Positions 12,205 to 24,082 of a DNA stretch of 64,000 bases are shown piece after piece. The notes under the pieces were generated by a model. The model saw only the letters and a list, made by a program, of their open reading frames with translations. It did not search any database and had not been told where the DNA came from. The DNA comes from Siphonodentalium dalli (Eukaryota; Mollusca; Scaphopoda; Gadilida; Siphonodentaliidae), in NCBI GenBank assembly GCA_032622095.1, contig CP136064.1:37434426-37498425 (forward strand), written 5' to 3'. Within the stretch, counting starts at the first letter, position 1. Each line of letters begins with the position of its first letter. Both the position numbers and the translations under genes were made by a program.

Positions 12205-12235
12205 ACAGCCGCCATTTATCGACGCATGCGCACTA
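12205..12235 (-). promoter_or_regulatory. YY1-like and NRF1-like sites upstream of the ORF1
   Basis: Read on the minus strand, a near-consensus YY1 site (AAATGGCGGC, about 12208-12217) sits beside a near-palindromic NRF1-like site (gcgcatgcgt, about 12223-12232), 85-110 bp upstream of the ATG at 12123. Both factors bind core promoters across animals, and YY1 is known to position initiation in mammalian L1. The match is seen; its use as promoter is inferred. Confidence 0.3.
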
Positions 12236-12988
12236 CTAACATACCCATTCACCCCAGTCGTGTATATGTGTACTCAAATATATACAGTCCACACAACCCA
12301 AATATGCATGCATAAAGTGATACATGTACCCCAATCGAACTCAACCCCGATTTGCTACATATTGTCTACTACTGTCCACCCCACCATACCCAACTCACTC
12401 CCAAGTATTTGTAATATGACCATACGTAAACGTAATAAAGCCCACGTAGATTAAATATATATGGCAGTTTGCGGTCCAAAATACATTTATAATACTAACC
12501 GCTTTTGATTTATTCCGGTATCGAAATTAGTCGACGAAATTGCTTACATAGATACAGGGAAATAATGACATTTCTTCCCGCGTGTTCAAATATAACTTTC
12601 GAAGAGGTGTTCTTTTGTGTGACACTGTTCACATTCTCACAACACGGTATCTACTCGATGTATATATAGTAACTGGTAACACCGAAGATCTGGTCTGCTT
12701 GATAGCGTGGGATATAATAAATTTACATTACAATATGCTCCATGTTGTGTGTTGAAATTCGGCAGCGTTGAAAAAATTTACACCGATAGTGTGACTTATC
12801 ACAAGTTTATAAGAAAGTGATGTGACACATAACCGTACTACATGTGGAGTGATTACAGAGTATGCTGTATAGCTCATGATATGTTTTACAGAGCTAAGTC
12901 ATTTAGTCCCAAAATATCCAACGTCTAATCAAATCTGAGATGCAAATGCGTATTTGCATAAGTTGGAGGGAATTGAGTGAGCACATGG
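12236..12988. other. Intergenic DNA, no gene seen
   Basis: AT-rich, with one perfect CRE-type TGACGTCA at 12989-12996 on its right border. No exon or array recognised. Confidence 0.5.
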
Positions 12989-14184
12989 TGACGTCATATA
13001 GTATAGTACAGTTCGCAATCTGAAGGAACAAGGCCCGTTACAGTCATGTCGCAAGCATATGGGTGGTCGTCCCATATCCCAACTCAAGAACACATTGTGG
13101 CATTAAGAACTAACCACGATTGAACAGTGACATTAACGGATTGACAGACTCATGTCATAGTGTATTTCGCAAGCATATGAACGCATTTGACACTAAATCA
13201 ATATTTGGGATATATACACAAAATCGCATGCGTGTGTTACTGGTGTCAGTATATCGAAATGATTGCAATGTGTAGGGACAGCACGTTCAGTGAATACCAT
13301 AAGTGTTACCCTTACGCGACATAATCACCAAAATTCAGTCATACCAGAGTCGAGAATATTGTACCCAATTACAGGCTATGTAACAACGTTAAGGCTTTAT
13401 TTGGTTGTGTGTAGTGCGTTCGTACATCAATACTGTGTCCACTGCGATACTACGTCAATAAAGCAATTTTCAGTCAACATATACCAGGATGTGTTGATCA
13501 ATGTTGCAACCATGTTGACGCACCTTCCGGAATATCGACTTATCCCAACTCTGGAACGAAATGCGAAATTAAGAACTAGCCGCGATTGAATATAGTATAC
13601 CACTACAGGTTGGACAGACTATTGTCATAACTAGTATATGTCGCAAGCATATGGATGCATTTATGACACGATATCAATATCCCACGCTTGGTATGGAATA
13701 TATACACCAAACCGCGCGTGTCAGTTACTGTTGTCAGTATATCGGTCGAGTTCAATGGCGTACTAGGATAGCACATTATTGTTCCCCTAAGAGACGCGTG
13801 CAGGAGTGCCATACGTGTTCATTATCGGCCAGTAACACAAATGTGGGTCTGTTTACCACACGCTCGACCGATATATTCTAACTGACTCTTCACCACCAAT
13901 GTCTCTACATCCGTGCAATATGGATGTTGCCTAACACAATTTCTTCAATGGAAATGCTCAATTTCAAGTAAAAAGGCATAGATTTAACTATAAAACCTGG
14001 AAATGTTAAGCATTTTAGTGACTTCCATTTGTATTTTTCCTGCTATAATTGCCATATCTGCTTAAATTTAATACAGACACCAAACAACACCAGAACCAAC
14101 ATTCAGTCATACCAGTATAGTCGATAATAATGTACCCAATTTCTGGTTATGTAACCATTTTAGGGCTTTATTTTTGTTTGTACA

Positions 14185-14343
14185 TAAGGATTAACTGTCA
14201 TGTGGACTGTGTTTATGGAGATGTAACGGTGAGGTGAGTGGACACAACTTGTGTAAAACCCGAAGGGTTTTACATACAAGTTATGTCCACTTACCTCACC
14301 GTTACATCTCCATAAAAATAGTCCACATGACAGGTAATCCTTA
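14185..14343. mobile_element. Foldback (hairpin) element inserted in a tandem unit
   Basis: A nearly perfect palindrome of 159 bp. The left arm starts taaggattaactgtcatgtg and the right arm ends cacatgacaggtaatcctta. The centre is aacccgaagggtt. It interrupts the gctttatt segment that is continuous in the neighbouring units, so it is an insertion. Arms match over about 75 bp with a few mismatches. Confidence 0.88.
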
Positions 14344-15305
14344 TATTTATATACATTTAGCGAAAAAGCCACTTTTGTAAATATATTTAAATCGAAAAGT
14401 GTATCGTGTCAAGATCAGCCCAAAATACCCAATAGCACCCTTGGCAAAAGTTAATAGGAACAATTTATCTTCATGTTGAAACCAGATGATGTATTAAGTC
14501 AATCCTGCGCGAGTCAAAATGCGCCCAAAGCATTACGCGTTCGTCTTTCCAAACCTAATGACGTATCGATGGTGTTATTAGCTTGGTGTTATGAGGCGTT
14601 GCGCAATCACCGAGAAATAATTGCAACTAGCCACGTGGGCGCCGACCAATCAGAATGCTGGATTTAGTGATGACAACACTTAGTGTGTAAATATAATAAT
14701 TTGTGCACTGTGCTACTACGTCAATAAAGCAATGTTCAGTCCATATGCGAGGGCACATTGATCAATGTCGCAACCATGTGAGCGCCCCTTCCGGAATATC
14801 GACTTATCCCAACTCTTGAACGCAGTGAGAAATTAAAAATTATCCACGATTAAACACAGTATACCACTAACGGATTGTCAACCTATTGCCATATTGTATG
14901 TCGCTCGCATATGGACACACTTGACACGATATCAATATCGCACGCTTGGTAAGGAATATATACACAAAATCGCATGCGCGAGTTACTGTTGTCCGCATAT
15001 TTGACGAGTGCAATGGCGTAATGATCGCACGATCAAATACAAATTGTTATCTTACGCGACGTATGCAAGTATGTCATAAACTAGCGGCCAGTAACACACA
15101 TATGCGGGGCTGTTAACCACACGTTGGAACGGCATATTCTAACTGACCCTTCCTCACAAGTGTGTCTACATCCCTGCAATATGGGTGTTGCTTAACACTG
15201 TTTCTTCAACAAAAGTGCAAAATATCAAGTTCTAAATTCATAGATTTAACCACACAACCTGGAAATTTTAAGCATTTTCGTGAATATGTTTGCTGCAATA
15301 TCTGT

Positions 15306-15464
15306 TTAACCTTTTAATAATGGGAGCTGCACTGTTGCAGCATTAACGACCATGTGCCAGTTCCTTCTCTTGTATAGGGTCTAGGGAGCCTCGTACATGT
15401 AAGAGAATGCGTTGGCACAGGGTTTTCGCACTATTTCCGGAAACTCCAGTCATGAAAGTGTTAA
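15306..15464. mobile_element. TTAA-flanked MITE (family 2), short copy
   Basis: Begins TTAACCTTTTAATAATGGGA and ends ccagtcatgaaagtgTTAA, with TTAA at 15306-15309 and 15461-15464. It shares the internal phrases gtgccag and taagagaatgc with the 57406-57635 element, so both belong to one family. It lies in the diverged tandem units. Confidence 0.75.
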
Positions 15465-16640
15465 ATTTAATAGACACCAAGCACCATCAGCATCAAAACT
15501 CTGCATAGCAGGTAGCGTCGAGAACAATTTACACAATTACTGGTTATGTCACAATTCTAAGGCCGTATTATATATTTGTAATGCGTTCTTACATCACTTA
15601 TGTTCACACTGCGCTCGTACATCGATAAAGGACTTTCAGTCTATATTCTAGGACACGTTGATCAATGTCGCAACCATATGGGCGTCCCTTCCGGAATATT
15701 TACATACCGAACGCTGGAACGCATTGTGAAAATAAGAAATAGCCACCATTGAATTTCGTACCACTAATTGGTGGACAGACTATTTCCATATTGTATGTCG
15801 CAAGCATATGAACGCACTTGCCACCATATCAATATCACTCGCTTGGTATGCACTATGTTATACAAAACCGCATGTGTGTGTTCATGTCGTCAGTTTATCT
15901 GACAAGTGCAATGGCGTAATGATAGCTTGGCCTGTCAAATACATTTCCACGATCGCATGAATTCCATAAACATTCCGCAAGTCCACCCCACATCTTAACA
16001 TCTTTGCAAGGTGTGGGTTCCTACAATGGAATCGCGAACTTACAAGTTAGAAACTGGAAATTTTAAGGATTTGAATGCAATTGTTTGTAATTACCTGCTT
16101 AAATATAACTGACACCACAAACCATCAATATCAAACCACAGTCATACCAAGTAGAGCTGAGAAAAATGCAACCAATTACTTGTATACCACAATGGTAATG
16201 CTGTAGTTTTATTTTGGTTATACTGAGTTAATGCGTCAATCATTTTCCTCTGCATTATATAATGCATCAATAAAGGATCTTTCAGTCCATATGTCAGGAC
16301 GTGTTCACCAACGTCACAACCATATGGGCACACCTCCCAAAAATATTGAAACATCACGAGTCTGGAACGCATTGTTAAGTAAAGAAATGTCCAAATTAGC
16401 AGTCTCTTGTCATAGTCTATGTCGCAAGCATGTGGATGCATGTGCCACTATTCCAATGTGAAGTATAAAATATAAGAAATATATACACACAACTGATTGT
16501 GTGTGTTCCTTTCGTCAGTTTACCATACGAGAGCAAGGACGCAAGTTAAGCACAATTTTCTGCACGAAGAGTGAAATACCATAGATGTGTTATTCTTATG
16601 GGATCGCATGAGTTTCATAAACTTGCGGCCAGTAACACTG

Positions 16641-18579
16641 GTGTATGTTCTTTCTTTGAGTGTATAATTGAACATAACAATTGCTGTTTGCAGTCATGTT
16701 TCATGAACTTATATAGCTATAGTAGTATATAGTACTATATATATAGTAATATATGTATAACATTATCCACTCTAGACTCACAAATTTACAATTAAAATAT
16801 ATAAGTAATAAATACATGTACTAATTAATTTAATTTACTTTTTTCAACTAACGTTCTACGCCCAAGTGAGAGTCACTCGTATTTGCTGTATAAAGAAGGC
16901 ACTAAAAGGGATCATGCTTTATTGATACATATGTAACCTTCATATCACCTTCATTTGTATGTCGGAATGAGTGTAGTTGGGGTTACATCTTATTGAAGGG
17001 ACTTCATATTGAACGTAACATCATATTTTGTTTTATTTTGACGTTCTTATGACTTTACAAGACTTATATTTGATCTGCAAGTCCGCATAACCTTCAATCA
17101 ACACAAACGTTTAACTGATAAGTCAATCCATTTTCGGTGGGTGTAACATACATGTAGGTGTGGTAGGGAGGCCAAAACACAATCATGTTGGCATATTTGT
17201 ATTTATTGCACACCCTGGAACATAACAAACGTGGCTAGAATGAAAAAATACCAACCAGTATCTCATTCTAATAACAATATACCCCACTGTTGCTTGTCAA
17301 ACTGGATAATTTGGATTTAGTTCAAAATATTATGATCATATGATCTTCATGTCTTTTTTATTACACTTTCTGTTAGACATTCAGACACCTTCAAGTGAAC
17401 ATTATGGCACTTTCCAAACGTAAGTAGTAGAACGAGATTTACATTCTTCAGAATTCAAGCAGTGTATATTTTCCTTAGAACAAGTGGATCAATACCCTGT
17501 ATTTTCATACGATGTTTTGCACTGGATAAATAAATACACATCAGCTTCCTGGAGTGAATTCCTTTGTGACATCAGGTCAAGAATCACTATACACAAACTA
17601 CACATGGATGCCTCCATCCCAAAAATATCCATTGCACACATGTCCTATAATCGGCCGTAGATCGTCTGTCCACGTTGGGTAACTCAGGTCCAGACACAGT
17701 TTTGTAGATACACAATCTTTTATTGTAACATCAAAGAATGCATGGATATATATTTACCACAACAACTTTCACAAAGCTAGCAGTTTGAGAATTCGCCTGA
17801 AGTCTGTCGTGGGGCCAATCGGTCACTTAGAGAATTACAATCGAAAAGCCACGACCGAAAGCAAACATACTATTTTATTCCCAAACTTCTCCCCAAGTCA
17901 CATGACTGGTCGCCTCCCCGTGATACGATATATTTCCAGGCCAGTAGGACTTCTTCCATTGATTCGCTATACTTCTGAACCAGTAAAGCAATGGCCCCAC
18001 ACACTTATTGATCAGTTGGTAATTGGTTCTATTAACCTACTCTACACAGACTTTCAGGCAAATATTAACACCGACATTCCACTATAGCACACACGTCCCT
18101 TTTTTTCGAGTTTAATTATTTAAGTAAACTAACAACTCCACCGGTGATCAATCGGTTTCGTTGATTAAGTTATATTAAAATATCAAAATTCTTCATTCCA
18201 CTGTTAGGGTTTGCAACTCCCTTCCAGAACTTCTTGACCATATTGAAATCTCAAGCCTTTCCAACTGCTCACAAACCTTTAACGAACATCATTTTATAAT
18301 TAAGTCCCCTAACTGCAAATTCATAATTTCTTTATCCTCCCTCGTTTTTCAACGATTTCTTGTACCAATTGTACAATATTCAGCGAAATTCCACAATTTG
18401 CATATAAGAATACAATTACATTTCATTACATACACAATTTCAGTACAAGAATACAATTACATGTCATTACATACACAATGTTGACTACACCAATATCATT
18501 ACTAGTAATACATCATATTTGAAATACAATAGTGCACTATATCATAATACATTCAATGTTCCATAACATGACTACCACC
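16641..18579. other. Mostly non-coding; possible LTR territory
   Basis: No recognisable gene. A plus-strand open stretch at 17785-18087 (100 codons) contains two internal near-repeats (RLPVIRYISRPV and LLPLIRYTSEPV) but no known motif. On the minus strand, downstream of the env-like remnants, a polypurine-like aaaaaaaggga lies at about 18096-18106, where a 3' LTR could begin. No matching 5' LTR was found to the right of the env region, so an LTR here is not established. Confidence 0.35.
18404..18479. repeat. Two-copy tandem repeat, about 39 bp
   Basis: The unit is agaatacaattacattt followed by cattacatacacaat, present twice in succession with one or two changes. Confidence 0.85.
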
Positions 18580-19084
18580 TTAATTTCCTAAGGATGGGGC
18601 CCTTCTATTCTCGTTGTCGATTTTATGTCTGACCTCTGCATAAGGTCTGCCCTCTAACTGGGTTCGTTTAATACTCGCTAATAACGCCGCCAAAGGCGAA
18701 TCCACTGGCACAGGCCTTGGCTCAAGTTTCTTTTGCAAACTGGGAAGATTTATTGAGTTATACGTTAATGGCGGGAGATTAATTTGAGCCTGTGTAGTTA
18801 AAGTTGAACTTGTCCTGGCTGTCAACGGCAACTCGGGTGGAGCTATTATGACACCTCCCGGTTCCAATGGCCCTTCCAAAGAAGGATATATTTGACTAAA
18901 CGGTTGCATTGATTGCATCATTAACCCCGACCCTTCTGACAAGTTATTATTAACTCTGGACTCCAACTCCATTCTAGCCTCATTCTCAACCCTCGATTTA
19001 AAATCAAATATAGGGCGCTATCGTCTAGGTGGTTTTCCAGGGTTGTCATTCTTCATTTTGTATTCTATTCCTGTCCATGCAGCC
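18580..19084 (-). pseudogene. Proline-rich ORF, probable tail of the env-type unit, with in-frame stop
   Basis: One minus-strand frame runs from an ATG at 19084 through the phrase MKNDNPGKPP, meets an in-frame TAG near 19017-19019, then stays open from there (130 codons from the ATG at 18972) to a stop at 18580. Content is low-complexity: short acidic/basic helix (RVENEAR, MELESRVNNN), a Pro-rich middle (EPGGVIIAPPELPL) and a basic end. It lies directly downstream of the env membrane anchor on the same strand, with an inserted transposon between, so it may be a long cytoplasmic tail or an accessory frame. Family not recognised. The stop and the insertion make it non-functional as one unit. 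Confidence 0.4.
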
Positions 19085-19102
19085 ATATCTCCGTACGAAG
19101 TA

Positions 19103-20283
19103 CACTCTTAGAACCAGAAGTCCTTCCGAGAACCCAAAAAGGTTCTTCACCTTGTCACAATAGGAGCACCTTATTTGGTGCTTCGAAGGACCCCATCATA
19201 AGGTTCTACTGAAGAAACATATCATAATGTTCAACAGAAGAACCCCAAGATGGTTCTTAAGGGAACCATAATATGAACATGGTTCTTCGGGGAACCTTTA
19301 TAAGAACCCCAGATGGTACTTCGGAGGACACAATCATAAGGGTCACACGAGGTTTCTCCAGAAAACCGTTCATATATCAGAACAGGGTTCGTAAGGGATC
19401 CATAATCTACCCCAACAGAGAACTTCAGAGAACCTGTAAGATGGAATAGCGTACGATGATAATATAGTATGTTTGAGCTCTTGCGTATATCGCGACGTTC
19501 AGTGCACTTTGAGGTGTTTTATAATAACTAATAGATTGTCATAATATTGAAGCATTTGGGGAATGATATATACAAGGCAGCTTATACCTACACGTTCCAT
19601 ATACAATTCGCTTAATTTTGGTGTGATTCATATTCTTGAATACCCGAAGGTGGTGAATTAGTCTGCACTTTAACATATATTTATGTGTATTTTACGAGGG
19701 TTCTTCAGAGAACCTATCATATATCAGAACATGGTTCTTAAGGGAACCATAATATATCCCAACATGGTTCTTTAGAGAACCTTTATAAGAACTCCAGATG
19801 GAATAGCGTACGATGATAATATAGTATGTTTTCTTCTTGCGTATATCGCGACATTCCGTAAACTATAATGGTCTGAGTGCACTGCCTGTGGTTTTTACCC
19901 TTAGATAGCAAGTTTTGGCTCAATTGGTCGAGCTGTTTTCGAGTTTATAAAGGACACACACACACGAAAGTATCGAAATATATAGTAGAGTACTATTACT
20001 ATTATACATTACTATTCCCCAACCCTGCGAACAAACACATACTCCTCCTTTCTCTCTGGTTGATGTTTTATTCATGTTCATCACTCAATTCGCGCCATGG
20101 TACATGTAACAACTGCATTATTGTTTGGTCATGAACCCTTCAGCATCCAAAAGAACCCTAGTCAAACACCGGCGAACCCTATCGATTACAGAGAACCTTT
20201 TCTGACACCGAGGAACCTATGGGTTCTTAAGAGAACCCTTGAGTTCTTCAAAGAACCACAAAGAACCCTTATTTCTTAGAGTG
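19103..20283. mobile_element. 1.18-kb non-autonomous DNA transposon with TA target duplication
   Basis: Terminal inverted repeats are CACTCTTAGAACC on the left and the complement of CACTCTAAGAAA on the right. TA duplications lie at 19101-19102 and 20284-20285. Inside are more than twenty AAGAACC/GGTTCTT words, many forming short palindromes such as ggttctttagagaacc. A segment holding ggaatagcgtacgatgataa and cttgcgtatatcgcgac occurs twice (about 19443 and 19800). No transposase frame. The TA target fits Tc1/mariner-type or related superfamilies. It inserted downstream of the env membrane anchor. Confidence 0.85.
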
Positions 20284-20285
20284 TA

Positions 20286-22264
20286 GGTGAAGCTGGCGCC
20301 GATGTTGTCTCCTGCAATTGTTCTGCCACACTGTCATTTTTAAACACCACTAAACTAGCTTTTCCCTTATTCGATTAAGTGCGTGTTTTGTTTAACAAAC
20401 CATTTAACACTCTTTTACAGAGACGAAATAACGCCCTTCGAAAACAACATACCAATAATATTATGACAATTAATATTACACTTATTGACACTGGGTATGC
20501 ATTACTTCGAAACCACACTCGGGGCTGAATAAACTCGGCACCATGTGATACAGAACGCAATTATTCTACTAAGGCATTCGTGGTATCTCTTTAATTTCTT
20601 TCAACTTCTCCGGTATTGTTATGTTTTCATTTTCTACAGCACTTATTAAATTATCCGTGATATTCTCGTTTGAAAAGGCAATTAATTTCAAATGTGCGGC
20701 AGTTGCCACACATTTAGTTGGTAGTATGAGAAAATCGATTGGTGGACGTATTATTTTTGTGGACAATTCCGCGCGCGAATGTCCACATGACATGGCAAAA
20801 TGAATTTGGTTTTGTGTCGCTATTGCAAACAGATTTCCCGTGAGTCGGTGTGCATAAGGTAACATCATATTAGGTTGAACGACAGTCGTACACGTACGCG
20901 AAATTTGCTCGTCTGTTCCCAAGAATAATGCTACCTCGCAAATTCGGTTAGGATCTGCTCGATAAATTATTCCATTCAAATCACAAAAGGGCATTTGATC
21001 CATCAAACAGATTGCGGTATCCTCTACAAATGTATATTTCGTCCATAGCCAAATAATTAGCACTCAGTCGGTAATTAGCTATCATTGTGTCAAATGTATG
21101 CGGTAATTGTTTATTTGGATAGCCTGTTAATGGATATGGTAAGCTATGCATGCGGTGAATGGTATATTGTTCTCGGACATCTAATAATGGCACTTGAACG
21201 ACCAGAATTATTTTCTTATCAGTCAACACGGTATGTACGGATAATTTTTTATAATAAAACCACATTTTTGTGTCCAAGTCAAATGGCATTTTTAAATAGT
21301 TAGGCAGTGTTCTCAACGCCAATGCTAATTGACTTACGCTAATCACACTTGGTGTTAGTCTCTGGGCTACCACAGGATTTAACTGCGTATGCAAGCGCGT
21401 TAAATAAATCTTTGCATCCAGTACTTGCTGTGTTATTTCGCGGACTACAAGCTGTAGCCTACCAAACATTTCAGTGAAAAATTCCAAATATGTTATCCGT
21501 CTTTCTGATCGCGTTAATCTACTATCTAGTTTCTTTCTGAGATCTTCAAAATTGTCGATTACCATATTTAATGTATGTCTATTTTGAATTACACGAGTTT
21601 GTGTTATATCAATAACACTGAAGCTTTTCTCCACAACATGTTTTATTCTTCTTTGATTGGTTTGTAATTCATTTAAGCTGTCTTTAATTGGTTCTAAATC
21701 ATCAGAGGATAACGTTCCAAATACATAACTACTAGCCGTTCCAATAAATCCAAATGGGGCACCATGTTTTTGTCGAGTACGTGTACCAGTATGAAGTTGT
21801 TTATATTCTTTAAACTGTTTTATTATATGATCCAATTCACTTTGCACCGTTTCCAATTCACTAGTTAATCCTTTAAATAATTTGATAAAATTATTCGTTA
21901 CTTCCATATCTCGCATCGTTTCCTCCGCTAAATATTTATCAAAGTTCTTTTCACCAGTATTTTGAGTCCAAAACTCCGCTATGTTATGTTCGATATATTT
22001 TGCGTCGTAACTATGTCTCACATTTACTTTTGTTATTGACAACTGGGCATTCTTAATGCTTTTTGCCAAAGACTTCAAATATGTCTGGAACGGTTGTAAA
22101 TCTATTACAAATCCAAGATTCCATTGTGCTGAATTCATATAAATCAGTTTCAGCTTTTCAAATATAACATTATGTCTCGCTGTAATAGTTCCACTTGATT
22201 GTTCGGGTTCTAGTTGAACGGTGTTTAATAATGCAAACAGAAGGAGTAGACTTTTTGATTCCAT
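20286..22264 (-). pseudogene. env: Env-like fusion glycoprotein (baculovirus F / errantivirus type), broken
   Basis: Minus-strand remnant of a membrane-fusion envelope gene. The first frame (22264 to 20981, 427 codons) starts at an ATG with a hydrophobic signal peptide (residues ~1-18). A furin-like basic stretch RTRQKH is at residues 162-167. It is followed by a Gly/Phe-rich putative fusion peptide (GAPFGFIGTASSYVFGT) and long helical heptad-like segments. This order matches the Baculo_F family, as in insect errantiviruses. The frame breaks near 21030-21063. A second frame (to 20569) carries the Cys-rich ectodomain part. A third (20560-20375) begins just after a stop and holds a membrane anchor (VILIVIILLVCC) and a basic tail. 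Coding-like sequence continues in another frame to the transposon at 20283. Two frame breaks and the downstream insertion make it a pseudogene. The cleavage site itself looks degraded (K-H in place of K-R). No pol gene is adjacent. Confidence 0.8.
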
Positions 22265-22560
22265 CTGAAAAAATAATGAGAATTCGTATCAGCTTACTAA
22301 CCCACTTTCATTTTCAATTTGTTCACTATACGATCAATTCCAACATAAGATTCCATTATTTCTACACTCGACCAATTTACTTATTCTTTCCAATCACATT
22401 TCCAATTTATTTATTTGTTTCCGTTACTTGGTAAATGACTCTGTTATTAAGCCTTATTTAAGCAGATATCATTCAATTATGCCACCAAATTGTTTACGCT
22501 TTTCCATTCCACATTACCATGTACTTACCATAACTTCGTCCGTGATACATAGCTCTTCTG
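22265..22560 (-). other. Env leader / spacer with duplicated AT-rich segment
   Basis: About 300 bp between the env start and the LINE insertion. It contains the phrase gcagatatcattcaattatg, which has diverged echoes at about 24115 (gcagatatattattcaatta) and 24265 (gaagttaatattcaattata). Before the LINE inserted, these would have formed two or three loose tandem copies. Confidence 0.4.
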
Positions 22561-24082
22561 GTTTAAACAATATTTTATTTCTTCCCAAAATTATATAATT
22601 ATAACACATGACGCATGAATAGAAGACTAGAAGGGAGGAAGAGGATTTGACAACAAACATCAGATGCTTATATAGAGCCATCTCCTCAGACAGGAATAGA
22701 TTACATATAGTGTTCAGTGAGAAGTGGAATTCAAGATTAAGTGAGAGGAAGAGATACAGAGCATGATAAGAAGATTAATGAACTGATGGATTACAGTTGG
22801 GTGAGAAGTTGAGAACAGAGGGAAAAAAAGCAATTAACACATATATTTACAATGATCACTACCCTTATGCATGTTATTGTTTTACATAGGAAAATTTAAA
22901 ACTATTTGTGTCGAGTGGAGTCAATAGTTTGCCAGTACCTTAATATGGCTTTTTTATAATTGTATTTATTTGTTTTTGGATCGAGTTATTGAAATTATTG
23001 CTACGTTGTTAGCTATATACATGTATATGATTTATTGATATATCATTTTTTGTTTGTGTGTCTGAAGACTATCAAATTCGAGCAGCTACTTATTGTGAAT
23101 ATCAGAAATACAATTGGCGACTAACGAAATCGATTGCTTGTTAGTATAAATGTTTGAGTTGCCTCAAATATGGCCTTATTAAGTATTTTGGGAAATGAAA
23201 TAGATCCCTTAAGTAAAATATCAGATCTCCACAAATTTTGTGCTAATACTGAGAAAATTTCTATTCGTATTGTCGAGTATCTGGGACAATATAGTAAAAA
23301 GTGGTCGGCAGTCTCGACTTCCCCACATGAGCATTTATCGTTTAAATGGTTGCGACTGAGATCATCATTGAGGTTACTGCATCCTAGTCGAAGTTGCGTG
23401 TGAATTAACTGGGCTTTGCGGCATTTGTTATAGCTATAATGGTGAACATTCTTTTGTCTTAGGCGCAGATTGGTATTCAATTTGTATTTGAAGTTTTTCA
23501 GGTCATCAGATAATTTATTCCACTGGCGTGTTGTCGCGGGCAAGAATGATCGTTGATATGATGATGTGTCCGAAAAAGGGGGTCTTAAGTCAGTTCTCCG
23601 AAAGTCATATCTGTCAGCACCTGGGTGTTTATGATTAACAGTGTTGTAAAGATATGCTGGCGAATTGCGATAGAACATCTTATAGAATTGATGTAGTTTG
23701 AATTTTTTTCTCCTTTCACTTAACATTTCCCAACCAAGGTCTTCCAATATATCAAAGCTGTTTATGCTTCTAGTTCCTCCCGTTGCTATTCTAGCAGCTT
23801 CAAATTGGATTTGTTCTATTAGATCACTTTCTGCTTGCGTACAGTTGTCCCATACGGGTGAGGCATATTCCAAGACTGGTCTTATATAAGCAAAATATAT
23901 TATCTCTATAGTCATACGGTCCAGGTAGTATTTAAATTTTCTTAGGTGGTTCACTCGTTTCCAGGCCCTATCTATAATGTCACTTATATGAGCATCCCAT
24001 GAGCCATGATTGTTAAACGTTAGTCCCAGATGTTTGTGAAAAGTTACCTCATTTACGTCCTCGTTCGACATATGGAGTCAGG
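22561..24082 (-). mobile_element. 5'-truncated LINE insertion with target-site duplication
   Basis: A direct repeat flanks the insertion: gatacatagctcttctg at 22544-22560, and the same phrase with an extra cata at 24083-24104. The element is oriented on the minus strand. Its 3' end at 22561 carries an AATAAA-containing tail (aataaaatattgtttaaac), and its 5' end stops abruptly upstream of the reverse-transcriptase C-terminal frame. About 1.5 kb is left of an element that would normally be several kb, the usual outcome of aborted target-primed reverse transcription. Confidence 0.75.
23121..24071 (-). pseudogene. LINE ORF2 C-terminal portion (post-RT thumb and zinc motif)
   Basis: Open for 316 codons and 5'-truncated, so the polymerase palm with YADD is missing. 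The start has the hallmark phrase FHKHLGLTFNNHGSWDAHI found after the RT domain in CR1/L2/jockey-like elements. Next come YFAYIRPVLEYASPVWD (residues ~60-76) and the C-terminal Cys/His motif CSCGEVETADHFLLYC (residues ~248-263), which binds template RNA in this group. No stop or frameshift over the remaining 950 bases, so insertion is relatively recent. The ATG at 24071 is an internal methionine and not a genuine start. Confidence 0.88.

Larger units (their letters stand above)
12990..16640. repeat. Diverged tandem units, 0.6-1.3 kb, about 4-5 copies
   Basis: Ordered anchors recur in the same order. Anchor one is gtcgcaagcatatg followed by gatatcaatatcccacgctt and tggtatggaatatatacac (near 13045, 13167, 13639, 14896, 15796, 16420). 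Anchor two is tacgtcaataaagca, then atgttgatcaatgt, cgcaaccatgt and ccggaatatcgacttatccc (near 13450, 14715, 15615, 16265). Spacing shrinks from about 1.27 kb to 0.9 kb to 0.64 kb through indels and inserted elements. Copies differ by perhaps 20-30 percent. No frame survives in all copies. The aataaag motif and fixed order could fit tandem LTR-like units or an old satellite. Confidence 0.75.

Noticed and set aside
17785-18087. 100-codon plus-strand ORF with internal near-repeats
   Set aside because: No family, no splice partners, and it lies opposite the likely LTR side of the env remnant. Chance or LTR sequence is more likely.
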